Shown here piece by piece: positions 24,656-33,644 of a stretch of 64,000 nucleotides of DNA (positions are counted from its first letter, which is position 1; each line of letters begins with the position of its first letter). The notes under the pieces are model-generated. The model ran no database searches and was not told the DNA's origin. It saw only the letters and a list, made by a program, of their open reading frames with translations. The position numbers and the translations under genes were made by a program. This stretch comes from Streptomyces sp. 378. Lineage in GTDB: Bacteria > Actinomycetota > Actinomycetes > Streptomycetales > Streptomycetaceae. Location: the NCBI RefSeq assembly GCF_030124145.1, contig NZ_JASKMS010000021.1, forward strand, positions 62,001-126,000, written 5' to 3'.

Positions 24656-25357
24656 TCATGCCTCCGGCTTCCATCCCGGTGGCCACAGGATGCCCAGCAG
24701 TTGCCGGACCAGTTCGTCGACGACCTCGTCGAGTGTCGCGTCGACCCAGCCGGCGCTCCAGTCGTGCAGCAGGCCGTTGACACTGCCGATGAAGCCCGTC
24801 GCGGCGAGGCGGTAGTCGCGGGGCGCGGCTTCTCCGCGTGCGGCGGCCGCGTCGGCCTCGGCGCAGATGAGGTCGAGCCAGCCGGCCCGGCGGGCGAGTC
24901 GCTGCTCCTCCAGGCGCGGGCTGACGCCGATGATCTCGACGAAGGTGATGCGGATCCGGCGCGGATCGGCGGCGAGACTGCCGGCGTAGGCGCGGAAGAT
25001 CGCCGTGACGCGTTCGACGAGCGGCAGGTCCGCGGCGGCCGCGGCCGCATCCAGCACGGCCGCCTCGGCCCAGCCGTTGACCTCGAGGTGCAGGGCGGCC
25101 AGCACGTCCTCGATCGTCCGGAACTCCTCGTAGAACTGCCGCGTGGACAGCCCGGCCGTCTCGCTGAGCGTCGCGACCGTGGTGGAGCGGAAGCCGGGCG
25201 TGTCGCCGAACAGCCGGAGCGCGGCGTCGAGAAACCGCCGGCGCCGCTCGGCCTGCCGCTCCTCGGCGGTTTTACCGCCGTAGCGGCCGGTCGGCGCTCT
25301 GAGTCTGCCCGGCACCGGCTCTCCCTTCGTGGTTCGAACGCTGATTTTGTCGTGCAC
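24656..25357 (-). CDS. TetR/AcrR family transcriptional regulator
   Basis: A repressor of about 218-233 residues with the helix-turn-helix RRRRFLDAALRLFGDTPGFRSTTVATLSETAGLSTRQFYEEFRTIEDVL and a helical C-terminal ligand domain. An in-frame GTG near 25315 with AAGGGAG a few bases upstream is a likelier start than the ATG at 25357. It is divergent from a secreted beta-propeller gene, and a CTTAC-N6-GTAAG inverted repeat sits between them. It probably controls itself and that gene; the ligand is unknown. Confidence 0.85.
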   Translation of the reverse strand: MHDKISVRTTKGEPVPGRLRAPTGRYGGKTAEERQAERRRRFLDAALRLFGDTPGFRSTTVATLSETAGLSTRQFYEEFRTIEDVLAALHLEVNGWAEAAVLDAAAAAADLPLVERVTAIFRAYAGSLAADPRRIRITFVEIIGVSPRLEEQRLARRAGWLDLICAEADAAAARGEAAPRDYRLAATGFIGSVNGLLHDWSAGWVDATLDEVVDELVRQLLGILWPPGWKPEA

Positions 25358-25385
25358 GCGGTCTTGTGGAGAAGGCCGCCCCTTC

Positions 25386-25401
25386 CTTACTTTGCAGTAA
25401 G
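25386..25401. promoter_or_regulatory. Inverted repeat in the TetR / beta-propeller divergent region
   Basis: CTTAC (25386-25390) and GTAAG (25397-25401) flank a 6-base spacer in the AT-richer divergent region. Its size and position suit a TetR-family operator for the regulator gene to the left and the secreted protein to the right. Confidence 0.5.
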
Positions 25402-25495
25402 TTCACTCTGAAAGCACGTGTGTTCAGATTCCACGCGCTCAGCTTTGGCATGTTCCACTCACAGAGCTCACCCCACAGCAGAGAGGGGAGCAGTC

Positions 25496-26752
25496 ATGCC
25501 CGTCGTCCGACGCCGGCACCTGTGCTCCGTAGCCGCAGCTCTCGCCCTGACCGTCACCGCTCCCGCGACCGCCGCCACCGCGGCCTCCCCGGGCTCCTCC
25601 GCCGCCTTGCGCGAGGTGCTGTTCGTGGGCAACAACTGGGAAGGCACCGCCGATGTCATCCGCTCCACGGGCGACTTCGCGAAGATCGGCCGGATCAACG
25701 TTGTCCCCGACAAGGCCGAGCGAATGGCGGAGATCAACGCCGATCCGATCAGATGGATCGCCTTCATGACGATCCGCAACAGCGTCGGCGAGGGACACGA
25801 CCAGCTCGTCGACGACATGTACTCCACGCCGGACGGGAAGTCGGTGGTCGTCTCCCGGCCGAGCTTCGCCGACGTCGTGTCGATCGACCTCGCGTCCGGG
25901 CGGCTCAACTGGCGCTTCCCGGTGTCCGGTTACCGCTCCGACCACATGGCGGTCTCCCCTGACGGCAAGCGGGTCGCGGTGTCGGCGTCGACCTCCAACA
26001 CCGTGCACGTGCTGGACATCGTCTCCGGCCGGGAACTGGGCAGGTTCGGCACCGGCGACAAGCCGCACGAGAACATCTTCACCCAGGACGGCAAGTACAT
26101 CTACAACATGGCGATCGGCGACGTGAACACCCAGACCGACGCCCCGTGGCTGGACTGGACGAAGGGCGACCGGCGCATCACCGTCGTCGACGCCACGATG
26201 TTCAAGCAGGTCAAGGTCATCGACATGCGCCCCCAGCTGGACGCGCTCGGCCTCAAGGACTACTCCGACGCGGTCCGCCCGGCCGTCTTCTCGCCGGACG
26301 AGTCGAAGCTGTACTTCCAGGTCTCCTTCTTCAACGGCTTCTTCGAGTACGACATGGCCGCCGGCAAGATCACCCGCACCAAGACCCTGCCGAAGAACGC
26401 GGCCACCAGCGACGACCGCACGACCTTCGTCAACGACTCGCGTCACCACGGCATCTCGATGAGCCCGGACGGACGCAAGCTGTGCGTCGCGGGCACCATG
26501 GACGACTACGCCACCGTCGTCGACCGCGCCACCCTCCAGCAGGGCCCGCTCGTCACCGCCTCCAAGCCCTACTGGGCCACGGTCAGCGGTGACGGCAGGT
26601 CCTGCGTGGTCTCCGAGAGCGGCACCGACCAGGTCACGGCCATCGACTTCGCCACCGGGAAGAAGGTCGTGTCCGTGCCGGTGGGTGACCACCCGCAGCG
26701 CGTCCGGCTCGGCCATGTGACGGCCGACTGGACGAGCCCGTCCGCTAGGTGA
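25496..26752 (+). CDS. Secreted YncE-like beta-propeller protein
   Basis: A 418-residue exported protein with a signal peptide (about 1-33, LCSVAAALALTVTAPATAATAAS) and a seven-bladed propeller-like pattern of repeats, seen as MYSTPDGKSVVVSRPSFADVVSIDLASG, HMAVSPDGKRVAVSAS and MSPDGRKLCVAG. The YncE/40-residue-repeat family binds ligands or partners outside the cell; the specific role is unknown. GAGAGGGGAG lies upstream of the ATG. Its last eight bases overlap the convergent GH5 gene. Probably regulated by the divergent TetR protein. Confidence 0.82.
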   Translation: MPVVRRRHLCSVAAALALTVTAPATAATAASPGSSAALREVLFVGNNWEGTADVIRSTGDFAKIGRINVVPDKAERMAEINADPIRWIAFMTIRNSVGEGHDQLVDDMYSTPDGKSVVVSRPSFADVVSIDLASGRLNWRFPVSGYRSDHMAVSPDGKRVAVSASTSNTVHVLDIVSGRELGRFGTGDKPHENIFTQDGKYIYNMAIGDVNTQTDAPWLDWTKGDRRITVVDATMFKQVKVIDMRPQLDALGLKDYSDAVRPAVFSPDESKLYFQVSFFNGFFEYDMAAGKITRTKTLPKNAATSDDRTTFVNDSRHHGISMSPDGRKLCVAGTMDDYATVVDRATLQQGPLVTASKPYWATVSGDGRSCVVSESGTDQVTAIDFATGKKVVSVPVGDHPQRVRLGHVTADWTSPSAR

Positions 26753-28610
26753 CCTCCTTCGCCGCCCACGCCTCCAGTTCGGAGCGAGCCGCGGCGAGCA
26801 GTTCCCCCGAGGGAGCCGTCGCCCCGTTGGTGACCAGCGCGTAGTGCAGGACCCCCGAGTCCGGCGCGCTGAGCAGCAGGCGGCGGCTTCCCGTGCCGCC
26901 GGGCTCCTGCGCCACGCCGACCGGGGTGGCCGAGGTGTAGGCCGGCGGGGCGTGGGCCGTGCCCAGGTCGGAGACGACCGTGGTGGACGCGGTCGGGAAG
27001 CTCGCCGGGAGGTGCAGTTCCGTGGGGGCCGGGCCGCCGTCCGAGCGCCACAGCAGCAGCCCGTACTGGCCGGACCCCACGAGCCGTTGCACGTTCGGGA
27101 GCGCACCGGGCACCGGGTTCCAGGTCAGGGTCGTCGAGCCGTCCCGGGAGCGGTCCTCGTAGGTGAAGCCGACGGTCTCACCGGCCGTGGCGCTCGGGTA
27201 GAGGCGGTCCAGGAGCCGGGCGTCCTGGCGCAACACGGGCTTGCCCGCGTCGTCCAGGCGTACGGCGGACAGGTCCTCGTCGTTCCAGGCGTCACCGGCG
27301 GTGAGAACCTTGTCGGGGTTGCCGTTCATCAGCTCGCGATGGCGGCCGTTGTAGATGTCCCACTGCCACTGCGTGCCCGAGAGCACGGGTCCCGAGGCGG
27401 CCGGATCGGACCACCAGTCGGCGCCCTTCAGGCGGGAGTCGAGGGCCTGGTACATCGCCTTGAGGACGGTCGGCGCCTTGTCGGAGACGTTGCCGGCCAG
27501 GGGGTGCCCGAACTCGCTGACCACGGCTGCCGTCTGCGCGGCGGCGGCCCGGTCCCGGACGGTGCGGAAGTCGCCCGCGTACTGGCCGTCGGCCGCCTTG
27601 CCCCACATGAAGACGCCGGAGATGGCCTTCTGGTCGTAGAAGTGGGTGTTGAAGACGTAGCGCGGCCCGAGTTTCCCGGCGTCGAGCAGACCGCCCTCCT
27701 GCTTCTGGAAGTCCAGGTTGGCGTTCCAGAAGAGGTTGGGCTCCGCGAAGACGGGCTTGTCGCGCCACCCGGCCGCGTCCATGCGGGTCCGGAACTTCTC
27801 GTAGAACGGCCAGAGCACGTCCTTCTCCCAGGCGCGGCTGGTCTGCCCGGAGTCGTAGCTGCCCGCGTGCGGCTCGTTGTAGGGGTCGAAACCCACGATG
27901 CCCTCGAACTGGTCGGCGCTCAGGTGCTGCCGCACGTAGGCCATGGTCTTCTCGGCGGTGGTGAGGAACGCGTCCTGCACGCCGTGCGCGTTGTGCCAGA
28001 AGTCGTACGTGGCGCGCTTGACGGCCTCGTTCTGGGTGATGTTCTGCCCCCAGAAGAGGCAGATCCCGCAGGACTCGTCCGGGTAGTTCCCGGCGTCCAC
28101 CGCCCACTTGGGCGCGCCGTCGCCGGTGTACCAGCTGTCGTCGTCGAAGAGGTGGCGCGAGTACAGGTCCTGGTGGAAGTCGGGGTAGACCCGGATGCCG
28201 GCGTCGAGGAAGGCCTTCATCTGGTCGGTGGCGGCGGCCAGGTAGGCCGGGTCCACCCGGCCGCGCTCGGGCTCGGCGTACGCCCAGGAGAGCAGGAAGC
28301 GGACGGTGTTGCCGCCGCCGAGGGCGCGCAGCGCGGTCGCCGACGTGCGGGCGTCGGCGACCGAGGCGAAGGGCAGGCCCTTGTTCTCCGCGAGCTTGGT
28401 CTCGCCGGAGACGTTGTAGCCGCGCAGCACGACCTCGCGGCCGTGGGCATCGGTGAAGCGGCCGTTCCGCACGGTGACGGTGGGGTCGTCGAACCAGAGG
28501 GAGCCGGGAGGGGACGCGGCGGCGGCCGGCGGAACACCCGCCACCGACACGGAACCGAAGAGGACAGCCAGGACGACCAGCAGACGCGCTCGGATAGTCG
28601 GCATGTCCAC
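26745..28610 (-). CDS. Secreted glycoside hydrolase family 5 (endoglycosylceramidase-like)
   Basis: A 621-residue exported hydrolase. It has a signal peptide (about 1-32), a GH5 TIM barrel (about 45-390) with the acid/base Glu in FDPYNEPHAG and the nucleophile Glu in VVSEFGHP, and a C-terminal beta-sandwich (about 480-600). The N-terminal LRGYNVSGETKLAENKG and overall layout recall actinobacterial endoglycoceramidases, which release the glycan from glycosphingolipids; the exact substrate is inferred. ATG 28610 or 28604. It follows the ribosomal-protection gene by 76 bases on the same strand. Confidence 0.85.
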   Translation of the reverse strand: MDMPTIRARLLVVLAVLFGSVSVAGVPPAAAASPPGSLWFDDPTVTVRNGRFTDAHGREVVLRGYNVSGETKLAENKGLPFASVADARTSATALRALGGGNTVRFLLSWAYAEPERGRVDPAYLAAATDQMKAFLDAGIRVYPDFHQDLYSRHLFDDDSWYTGDGAPKWAVDAGNYPDESCGICLFWGQNITQNEAVKRATYDFWHNAHGVQDAFLTTAEKTMAYVRQHLSADQFEGIVGFDPYNEPHAGSYDSGQTSRAWEKDVLWPFYEKFRTRMDAAGWRDKPVFAEPNLFWNANLDFQKQEGGLLDAGKLGPRYVFNTHFYDQKAISGVFMWGKAADGQYAGDFRTVRDRAAAAQTAAVVSEFGHPLAGNVSDKAPTVLKAMYQALDSRLKGADWWSDPAASGPVLSGTQWQWDIYNGRHRELMNGNPDKVLTAGDAWNDEDLSAVRLDDAGKPVLRQDARLLDRLYPSATAGETVGFTYEDRSRDGSTTLTWNPVPGALPNVQRLVGSGQYGLLLWRSDGGPAPTELHLPASFPTASTTVVSDLGTAHAPPAYTSATPVGVAQEPGGTGSRRLLLSAPDSGVLHYALVTNGATAPSGELLAAARSELEAWAAKEVT

Positions 28611-28686
28611 TACAGTCAGGCCATATCAGGACACCGTCAACACCCCTGACTCCGGAGTAAGTTCTGGTTCGGCCGGTGCCGACACC

Positions 28687-30669
28687 TCAGCCGCCCACCC
28701 TTCGTGTCACGTTCAGCATGTACTCCTTCCTGTTCAGCGGGTTGTGATCGGTGCGCGGGCGCTCGGGGATCGTGCCGTGGGTGACCGGCGCGTAGTGGGC
28801 GAAGGAACTCTCCAGCTCGCCCTCGCCCCGGGTGAGTCCCGGCAGTCGCTGTTCGAGGGCGTGCACCCGGGCGGCCGGCACCGTGCCCTCCAGGACGCAG
28901 CGGTCGTCCCGGTTCAGTGTCGTCTCGGGCACGGCCGTGAGCCCGGCGAGGACCGGCAGCAGGGCGCCGAGCGTGTCGGCCGGAGCCTCGATGCGGAAAC
29001 GGTGCATCGGCTCGTGGACGCGCGTCCCCGCCCGCCGCAGCGCCTCCATCAGCACCAGCGGGGTCACGCCGCGGAAGTCGGCGCCCGTGCTCGACATGCT
29101 CTTGTCGAAGCCCTGGTGGGCATGGCTCTGACGGGGCGAGTAACCGCTGTGGGTCATCGTGACCGTGCAGTCGGGAACCTGCCAGCCGTGCAGCCCCTGC
29201 AGGAGCGTCTCGCGCACGGTGTCCTCCACGGCCTTGAAGAACGCGTACGGCATGGAGCCGAGCTCCACCTCCAGCCGGAAGGCGACGCCCGAGCCGACCG
29301 GCGCGGGCTCGACGCGCAGGCCGACCGTCGCGAGGAACGGGTTCGGGTCCTTCTTGTCGAACTCGACGGCCTGCCCGGTCCCGACGAGCCGTTCGACGCA
29401 CAGCGGGGTGGTCTCGCGGAAGGTGACGTCCAGGCCGAACTCGTCGGCGAGGGTGGCCTGGAGGACCTCCTTCTGCACCTCGCCGTAGAGGGAGACGGAG
29501 GTCTCCCGGCGGCGTTCGTCATGGCGCAGGCCGATCAGCGGGTCCTGTTCGGCGAGCCGGGTGAGTGCGAGGTGGAGCGCTCCCCGGTGCACGCCCGGGC
29601 CGGGAACGACGACCGTCTCCAGGGTGGGCGGGGCGAAGAAGTGCTCCCAGGCCTTGCGGGGTTCGCCGATCGCGTCACCGATCCGGATGTCGCCGAGCCC
29701 GGTGAGGCGGGCGATCCGGCCGGCGGCGACGGTGTCCCGGCGGGTGTCCGTGCCGTCGCCGAAGACGCTGATCCCGGTGATCCGGCCTTCGGCTCCGTCC
29801 GCCCCGAAGGGGACCCGGTCGCGGACGCGCAGGGTCCCGGAGAACATCCGGGCGTAGGCGAGCTTCTCCCCCGCCGGCCCTCGCTCGACCTTGAACACAC
29901 GGGCGGACACCGGCCCGTCCGCATCCCCGTGGGCCGCAGGGAGCAGCTCCTCGATGCCCGACAGGAGCGCTTCCAGACCCGCGCCCGTGGCGGCGGAACC
30001 GAAGTAGACCGGGTGGACGAGCGCCTCCCGGGTCCGCGCGACGAGGGACCGCCGCAGCAGGGCGTCCGTGACGGTGTTCCCGACATACGCGGACAGCAGG
30101 GCGTCGTCGCGGTCGGCGAGAACATCGACGGCGGCGCGGGCGGCGGCCGGTGCGGTGCGGGGCTCGAAACGGGCCGACCGGGTGCCGAGACCGCAGGCGG
30201 TCCCCATCGGCACGATCGCCGGTGTCAGACCGGCCGAGATCTCCCGCAGCACCTCCTCGTGGCGAGCTCCGCTCCGGTCGATCTTGTTGACGAAGAGCAG
30301 GGTCGGGATGCGCAGCCGTTGCAGGGTGCGCATCAGCACGCGCGTCTGGGCCTGCACCCCTTCGACGGCGGAGATCACGAGGACGACGCCGTCCAGCACG
30401 CCGAGCACCCGCTCGACCTCGGCGATGAAGTCGGGGTGGCCGGGCGTGTCGATGAGGTTGACGGTCACGCCGTCGAGCGGGAACGAGACGACGGCGGACT
30501 TGATGGTGATGCCGCGCTGCCGTTCCAGGTCGAGGGTGTCGGTGCGGGTGTTCCCGTCGTCGACGCTGCCGATCTCGTCGATCACCCCGGCCGAATGGAG
30601 CAGCCGCTCGGTCAGGCTGGTCTTACCCGCGTCGACATGGGCGAGGATTCCAAGGTTGAGCATGTGCAC
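28687..30669 (-). CDS. Tet(M)/Otr(A)-type ribosomal protection GTPase
   Basis: A 660-residue EF-G-like translational GTPase that displaces tetracycline-type drugs from the 30S subunit, according to the family. GTPase motifs are visible: G1 AHVDAGKTS, switch region RGITIKSA, G3 DTPGH and G4 NKID. Beta-barrel and domain III-V segments follow to the C-terminus. The length fits Otr(A)/Tet(M). EF-G proper is longer and has different N-terminal segments. GTG 30669 or ATG 30663. No tetracycline biosynthetic genes are nearby, so it may protect against external or other ribosome-targeting drugs. Confidence 0.87.
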   Translation of the reverse strand: MHMLNLGILAHVDAGKTSLTERLLHSAGVIDEIGSVDDGNTRTDTLDLERQRGITIKSAVVSFPLDGVTVNLIDTPGHPDFIAEVERVLGVLDGVVLVISAVEGVQAQTRVLMRTLQRLRIPTLLFVNKIDRSGARHEEVLREISAGLTPAIVPMGTACGLGTRSARFEPRTAPAAARAAVDVLADRDDALLSAYVGNTVTDALLRRSLVARTREALVHPVYFGSAATGAGLEALLSGIEELLPAAHGDADGPVSARVFKVERGPAGEKLAYARMFSGTLRVRDRVPFGADGAEGRITGISVFGDGTDTRRDTVAAGRIARLTGLGDIRIGDAIGEPRKAWEHFFAPPTLETVVVPGPGVHRGALHLALTRLAEQDPLIGLRHDERRRETSVSLYGEVQKEVLQATLADEFGLDVTFRETTPLCVERLVGTGQAVEFDKKDPNPFLATVGLRVEPAPVGSGVAFRLEVELGSMPYAFFKAVEDTVRETLLQGLHGWQVPDCTVTMTHSGYSPRQSHAHQGFDKSMSSTGADFRGVTPLVLMEALRRAGTRVHEPMHRFRIEAPADTLGALLPVLAGLTAVPETTLNRDDRCVLEGTVPAARVHALEQRLPGLTRGEGELESSFAHYAPVTHGTIPERPRTDHNPLNRKEYMLNVTRRVGG

Positions 30670-30854
30670 GAAGCGTCATGTCCTTCGCAGAGAGGTCCGT
30701 TCCTGGCTGGGGGGACATGAACGTTGCGCGCATCTGGGGCTCCTTCGGATCGGTGACGTCGCCTCCAGTGGAGCAGACCGGTACGGAGGGTCACAACGGA
30801 ATTAGCCGCCGCCGGGGTACCCGGCGGGCGCGCGTACAGGGAAGGGAGCGGCTC

Positions 30855-31961
30855 GTGCGTGACGTTCTCCCGGTACTCGGCCGCTGGTACGCGGCCGGGG
30901 CCCCGTTCGGTCTCGCGACCGTCGTCCAGGTCAGCCGCAGCGCGCCGCGCGCCCCGGGCGCGGCGATGGCGGTGGGCCCGGGCGACGAGGTCGTCGGCAG
31001 TGTGTCCGGGGGCTGCGTCGAGGGCGCGGTGTTCGAGCTGGCGCAGGAGGCGGCCGCGGATGGCGTGGCCCGGTTGGAGACCTTCGGCTACAGCGACGAG
31101 GACGCCTTCGCCGTCGGACTCACCTGCGGCGGCGAGATCACGCTGCTGGTGCGCGCGGTCACGGCCGAGCGGGATCCCGGCTTCGGCGTGCTCGTGCACT
31201 CGGTCGCGGCGGGCGAGCCGGTCATCCTGGCGACCGTCACCGACGGCCCGGCCCGGCGCGGGGCGGCGCTCGTGGTCCGGCCGGACGGGACCGCCGGCAC
31301 GCTCGGCGCGAGCGGCCTGGACGCGGCCGTGACCTCCGACGCCCGTGGCGAACTCGCTCTCGGCGCCACCGGCCTGCGGCACTACGGGCCCGAGGGGCAG
31401 CGCCGCGAGGACTCCGTGAGCGTGTTCCTGCAGTCGTTCGCGCCGCCACCGCGGATGCTGGTCTTCGGCGCGATCGACTACGCGGCGGCGGTGGCCCGCA
31501 TCGGGGACTTCCTCGGCTACCGCGTCACCGTCTGCGATGCCCGCCCGGTCTTCGCCACGCCACGGCGTTTCCCCGACGGTGTCGAGGTGGTCGCGCAATG
31601 GCCGCACCGCTATCTGCGGGACACGGACACCGACGAGCGCACGGTCATCTGCGTCCTGACACATGACCCCAAGTTCGACGTTCCGCTGCTGACCGAGGCG
31701 CTGCGCCGCCCGGCCGCCTACATCGGCGCGATGGGCAGCCGCCGCACCCACACCGACCGGGCGCGGCGGTTGGCCGAGGCCGGTCTGACGGACCGCGAGC
31801 TGTCCCGGCTGCGCTCACCGGTCGGCCTGGATCTCGGGGCCCGTACGCCCGAGGAGGTGGCGGTGTCCGTGGCCGCCGAGATCGTGGCGCTGCGCTGGGG
31901 CGGCACCGGTGCGCCGCTCACCGCGACGGAGGGGGCGGTGCACCCACACCGATCCTCCTGA
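30855..31961 (+). CDS. XdhC/CoxI family molybdenum-cofactor maturation protein
   Basis: A 368-residue protein with an N-terminal XdhC/CoxI domain (about 5-110: APFGLATVVQVSRSAPRAPGAAMAV, SGGCVEGAVFELA) and a C-terminal Rossmann domain (about 195-345: MLVFGAIDYAAAVARIGDFLGYRVTVCDARP, YIGAMGSRRTHTDR). XdhC proteins bind and sulfurate molybdopterin for xanthine dehydrogenase-type enzymes. No molybdoenzyme subunit is encoded nearby, so it is an orphan. GTG 30855 has GAAGGGAG six bases upstream. Confidence 0.87.
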   Translation: MRDVLPVLGRWYAAGAPFGLATVVQVSRSAPRAPGAAMAVGPGDEVVGSVSGGCVEGAVFELAQEAAADGVARLETFGYSDEDAFAVGLTCGGEITLLVRAVTAERDPGFGVLVHSVAAGEPVILATVTDGPARRGAALVVRPDGTAGTLGASGLDAAVTSDARGELALGATGLRHYGPEGQRREDSVSVFLQSFAPPPRMLVFGAIDYAAAVARIGDFLGYRVTVCDARPVFATPRRFPDGVEVVAQWPHRYLRDTDTDERTVICVLTHDPKFDVPLLTEALRRPAAYIGAMGSRRTHTDRARRLAEAGLTDRELSRLRSPVGLDLGARTPEEVAVSVAAEIVALRWGGTGAPLTATEGAVHPHRSS

Positions 31962-31998
31962 TCACCGGAGCGCTCCCGTCATGTCGCCATCGAGCGGG

Positions 31999-32010
31999 GT
32001 TCGTACGAAC
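31999..32010. promoter_or_regulatory. Perfect 12-bp palindrome before the monooxygenase gene
   Basis: GTTCGTACGAAC is a perfect palindrome about 90 bases upstream of the ABM-type monooxygenase start. Two direct ATCGGAC copies follow before position 32050. It could be an operator, but no regulator gene is adjacent to support a specific assignment. Confidence 0.35.
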
Positions 32011-32099
32011 GTGTCGCCGGCAGCACATCGGACATCAGTAATCGGACGCCGTACGACGGGTTCTGCAACCGGCCTCAGCACCTCACCGAAGGGAATCCC

Positions 32100-32432
32100 A
32101 TGATCTTCATCACCGCGAAGTTCCGAGTCCGCCCCGAGCACGCCGACCGCTGGCCCGAGATCGCCGCCGACTTCACCCGGGCGACCCGCGCCGAACCCGG
32201 CTGCCTGTGGTTCGACTGGTCGCGCAGCGTGGACGAGCCGTCGGAGTACGTCCTCGTCGAGGCCTTCCGCGACGACGAGGCCGGAGCCGCACACGTACAG
32301 TCCGCGCACTTCAAGACCGCGCAGCAGACGCTTCCTCCCCATCTGGCCGAGACGCCGCGCATCGTGAACGCGAACGTCCCGCAGGACGACTGGTCGCTGC
32401 TCGGAGAGATGGCGGTGCCGGGACAGGAATAG
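32100..32432 (+). CDS. ABM-domain putative quinol monooxygenase
   Basis: A 110-residue protein with the antibiotic-biosynthesis-monooxygenase dimeric alpha/beta-barrel pattern: MIFITAKFRVRPEHADRWPEIAADFTRATRAEPGCLWFDWSRS, then YVLVEAFRDDEAGAAHVQSAHFK with the conserved H..S.HF. YgiN-like members oxidise quinols; the substrate here is unknown. GAAGGGA lies just upstream of the ATG. It is followed after 179 bases by an NADP-dependent reductase, with short duplicated segments in the gap. Confidence 0.82.
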   Translation: MIFITAKFRVRPEHADRWPEIAADFTRATRAEPGCLWFDWSRSVDEPSEYVLVEAFRDDEAGAAHVQSAHFKTAQQTLPPHLAETPRIVNANVPQDDWSLLGEMAVPGQE

Positions 32433-32611
32433 GTGGCTGCCGGGACAGGAACAGGTGGCTGCCCGCGCGACCGGCCGCTCGCATGAGCCGTGACCGGCCG
32501 CGTGCATGAACCGCAGGTCGTGGCGAACCGGCTCTTGCCTCGGACGGCGGCCACCCGTACGCTCACCGCCGTACCGACTGGACGGTATGCAGCCGAGGAG
32601 AGGTGCCGCTG

Positions 32612-33619
32612 ATGAGCACGATCAACCGCCAGATACGCCTGGCCGCACGTCCCGTGGGAGAGCCGCGCCCCACCGACTGGGAGCATGTCGAGGAGCCGGC
32701 GGGGCAGCCGGGCGACGGGGAGTTCCTGGTACAGGTGCTCTGTCCGTCGATCGACCCGGCGATGCGCGGCTGGATGAACGCGGGCAGGTCCTACATCCGC
32801 CCGGTGGAGATCGGCGAGGTGATGCGCGCCGGCGCCGTGGGGAGGGTGGTCGCCTCCCGGCACTCCGGGTTCGCGGTCGGCGACCATGTCTCGGGCACGT
32901 TCGGCGTGCAGGAGTACTGCGTGTCGGACGGGCGCGGCGTGACCAAGGTCGACCCCGCGGCTGCTCCCTTGCCGACCTACCTCGGCACGCTCGGCATGTC
33001 GGGCCTGACGGCCTACTTCGGTCTGATCGAGGTCGGGCGTCCCCAGCCGGGGCAGACCGTCGTCGTCTCCGGAGCGGCCGGGGCCGTGGGCAGCGTCGTC
33101 GGGCAGATCGCCAAGATCCTCGGATGCCGGGTCGTCGGCATCGCCGGCGGCGAGGCCAAGTGCCGCCTGGTGGTGGACGAGTTCGGGTTCGACGCCGCGA
33201 TCGACTACCAGAGCGAGGACGTGCGCAAGGCTCTGCGCGAGCACGCTCCCGACGGCGTCGACGTGTACTTCGACAACGTCGGCGGCGACGTTCTGGACGC
33301 CGTGCTGCTGCGGCTGGCGCGCGGCGCCCGCGTCGTGGTCTGCGGCGCGATCTCCCAGTACAACAGCACCAAGCCGCAAGGCCCCGCCAACTACCTGTCG
33401 CTGCTGGTGAACCGTGCCTCCATGACGGGCATCGTGGTGTTCGACTACGCCGAACGGTACGGGGAGGGCATGGCGCAGATGGCCGCCTGGCGGGCGGAGG
33501 GGCGGCTGAAGTCCTTGGAGGACGTGGTGTCCGGCTCGGTCGCGGCGTTCCCGGAGACCCTGATGCGCCTGTTCCGTGGTGACAACCACGGCAAGCTGGT
33601 GCTGAAGATCGCGGACTGA
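32612..33619 (+). CDS. NADP-dependent medium-chain reductase (leukotriene B4 12-hydroxydehydrogenase-like)
   Basis: A 335-residue zinc-free MDR enzyme of the enone-reductase subgroup: NRQIRLAARPVGEPRPTDWEHVEEP, LGMSGLTAYFGLIEVG, the cofactor loop VVSGAAGAVGSVVGQIAKILGCRVVGIAGG, and VDVYFDNVGGDVLDAVL. Family members reduce alpha,beta-unsaturated ketones or aldehydes with NADPH. ATG 32612 has GGAGAGG eight bases upstream; GTG 32603 is too close to it. It is followed after 25 bases by an alcohol dehydrogenase gene, so the two are likely co-transcribed. Confidence 0.88.
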   Translation: MSTINRQIRLAARPVGEPRPTDWEHVEEPAGQPGDGEFLVQVLCPSIDPAMRGWMNAGRSYIRPVEIGEVMRAGAVGRVVASRHSGFAVGDHVSGTFGVQEYCVSDGRGVTKVDPAAAPLPTYLGTLGMSGLTAYFGLIEVGRPQPGQTVVVSGAAGAVGSVVGQIAKILGCRVVGIAGGEAKCRLVVDEFGFDAAIDYQSEDVRKALREHAPDGVDVYFDNVGGDVLDAVLLRLARGARVVVCGAISQYNSTKPQGPANYLSLLVNRASMTGIVVFDYAERYGEGMAQMAAWRAEGRLKSLEDVVSGSVAAFPETLMRLFRGDNHGKLVLKIAD

Positions 33620-33644
33620 CCGGACCGAGGGGAGGGGAGATCCG

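Noticed and set aside
28687..30669. Housekeeping elongation factor G
   Set aside because: The N-terminal segment and length fit tetracycline-type ribosomal protection proteins, and no ribosomal protein operon surrounds it.
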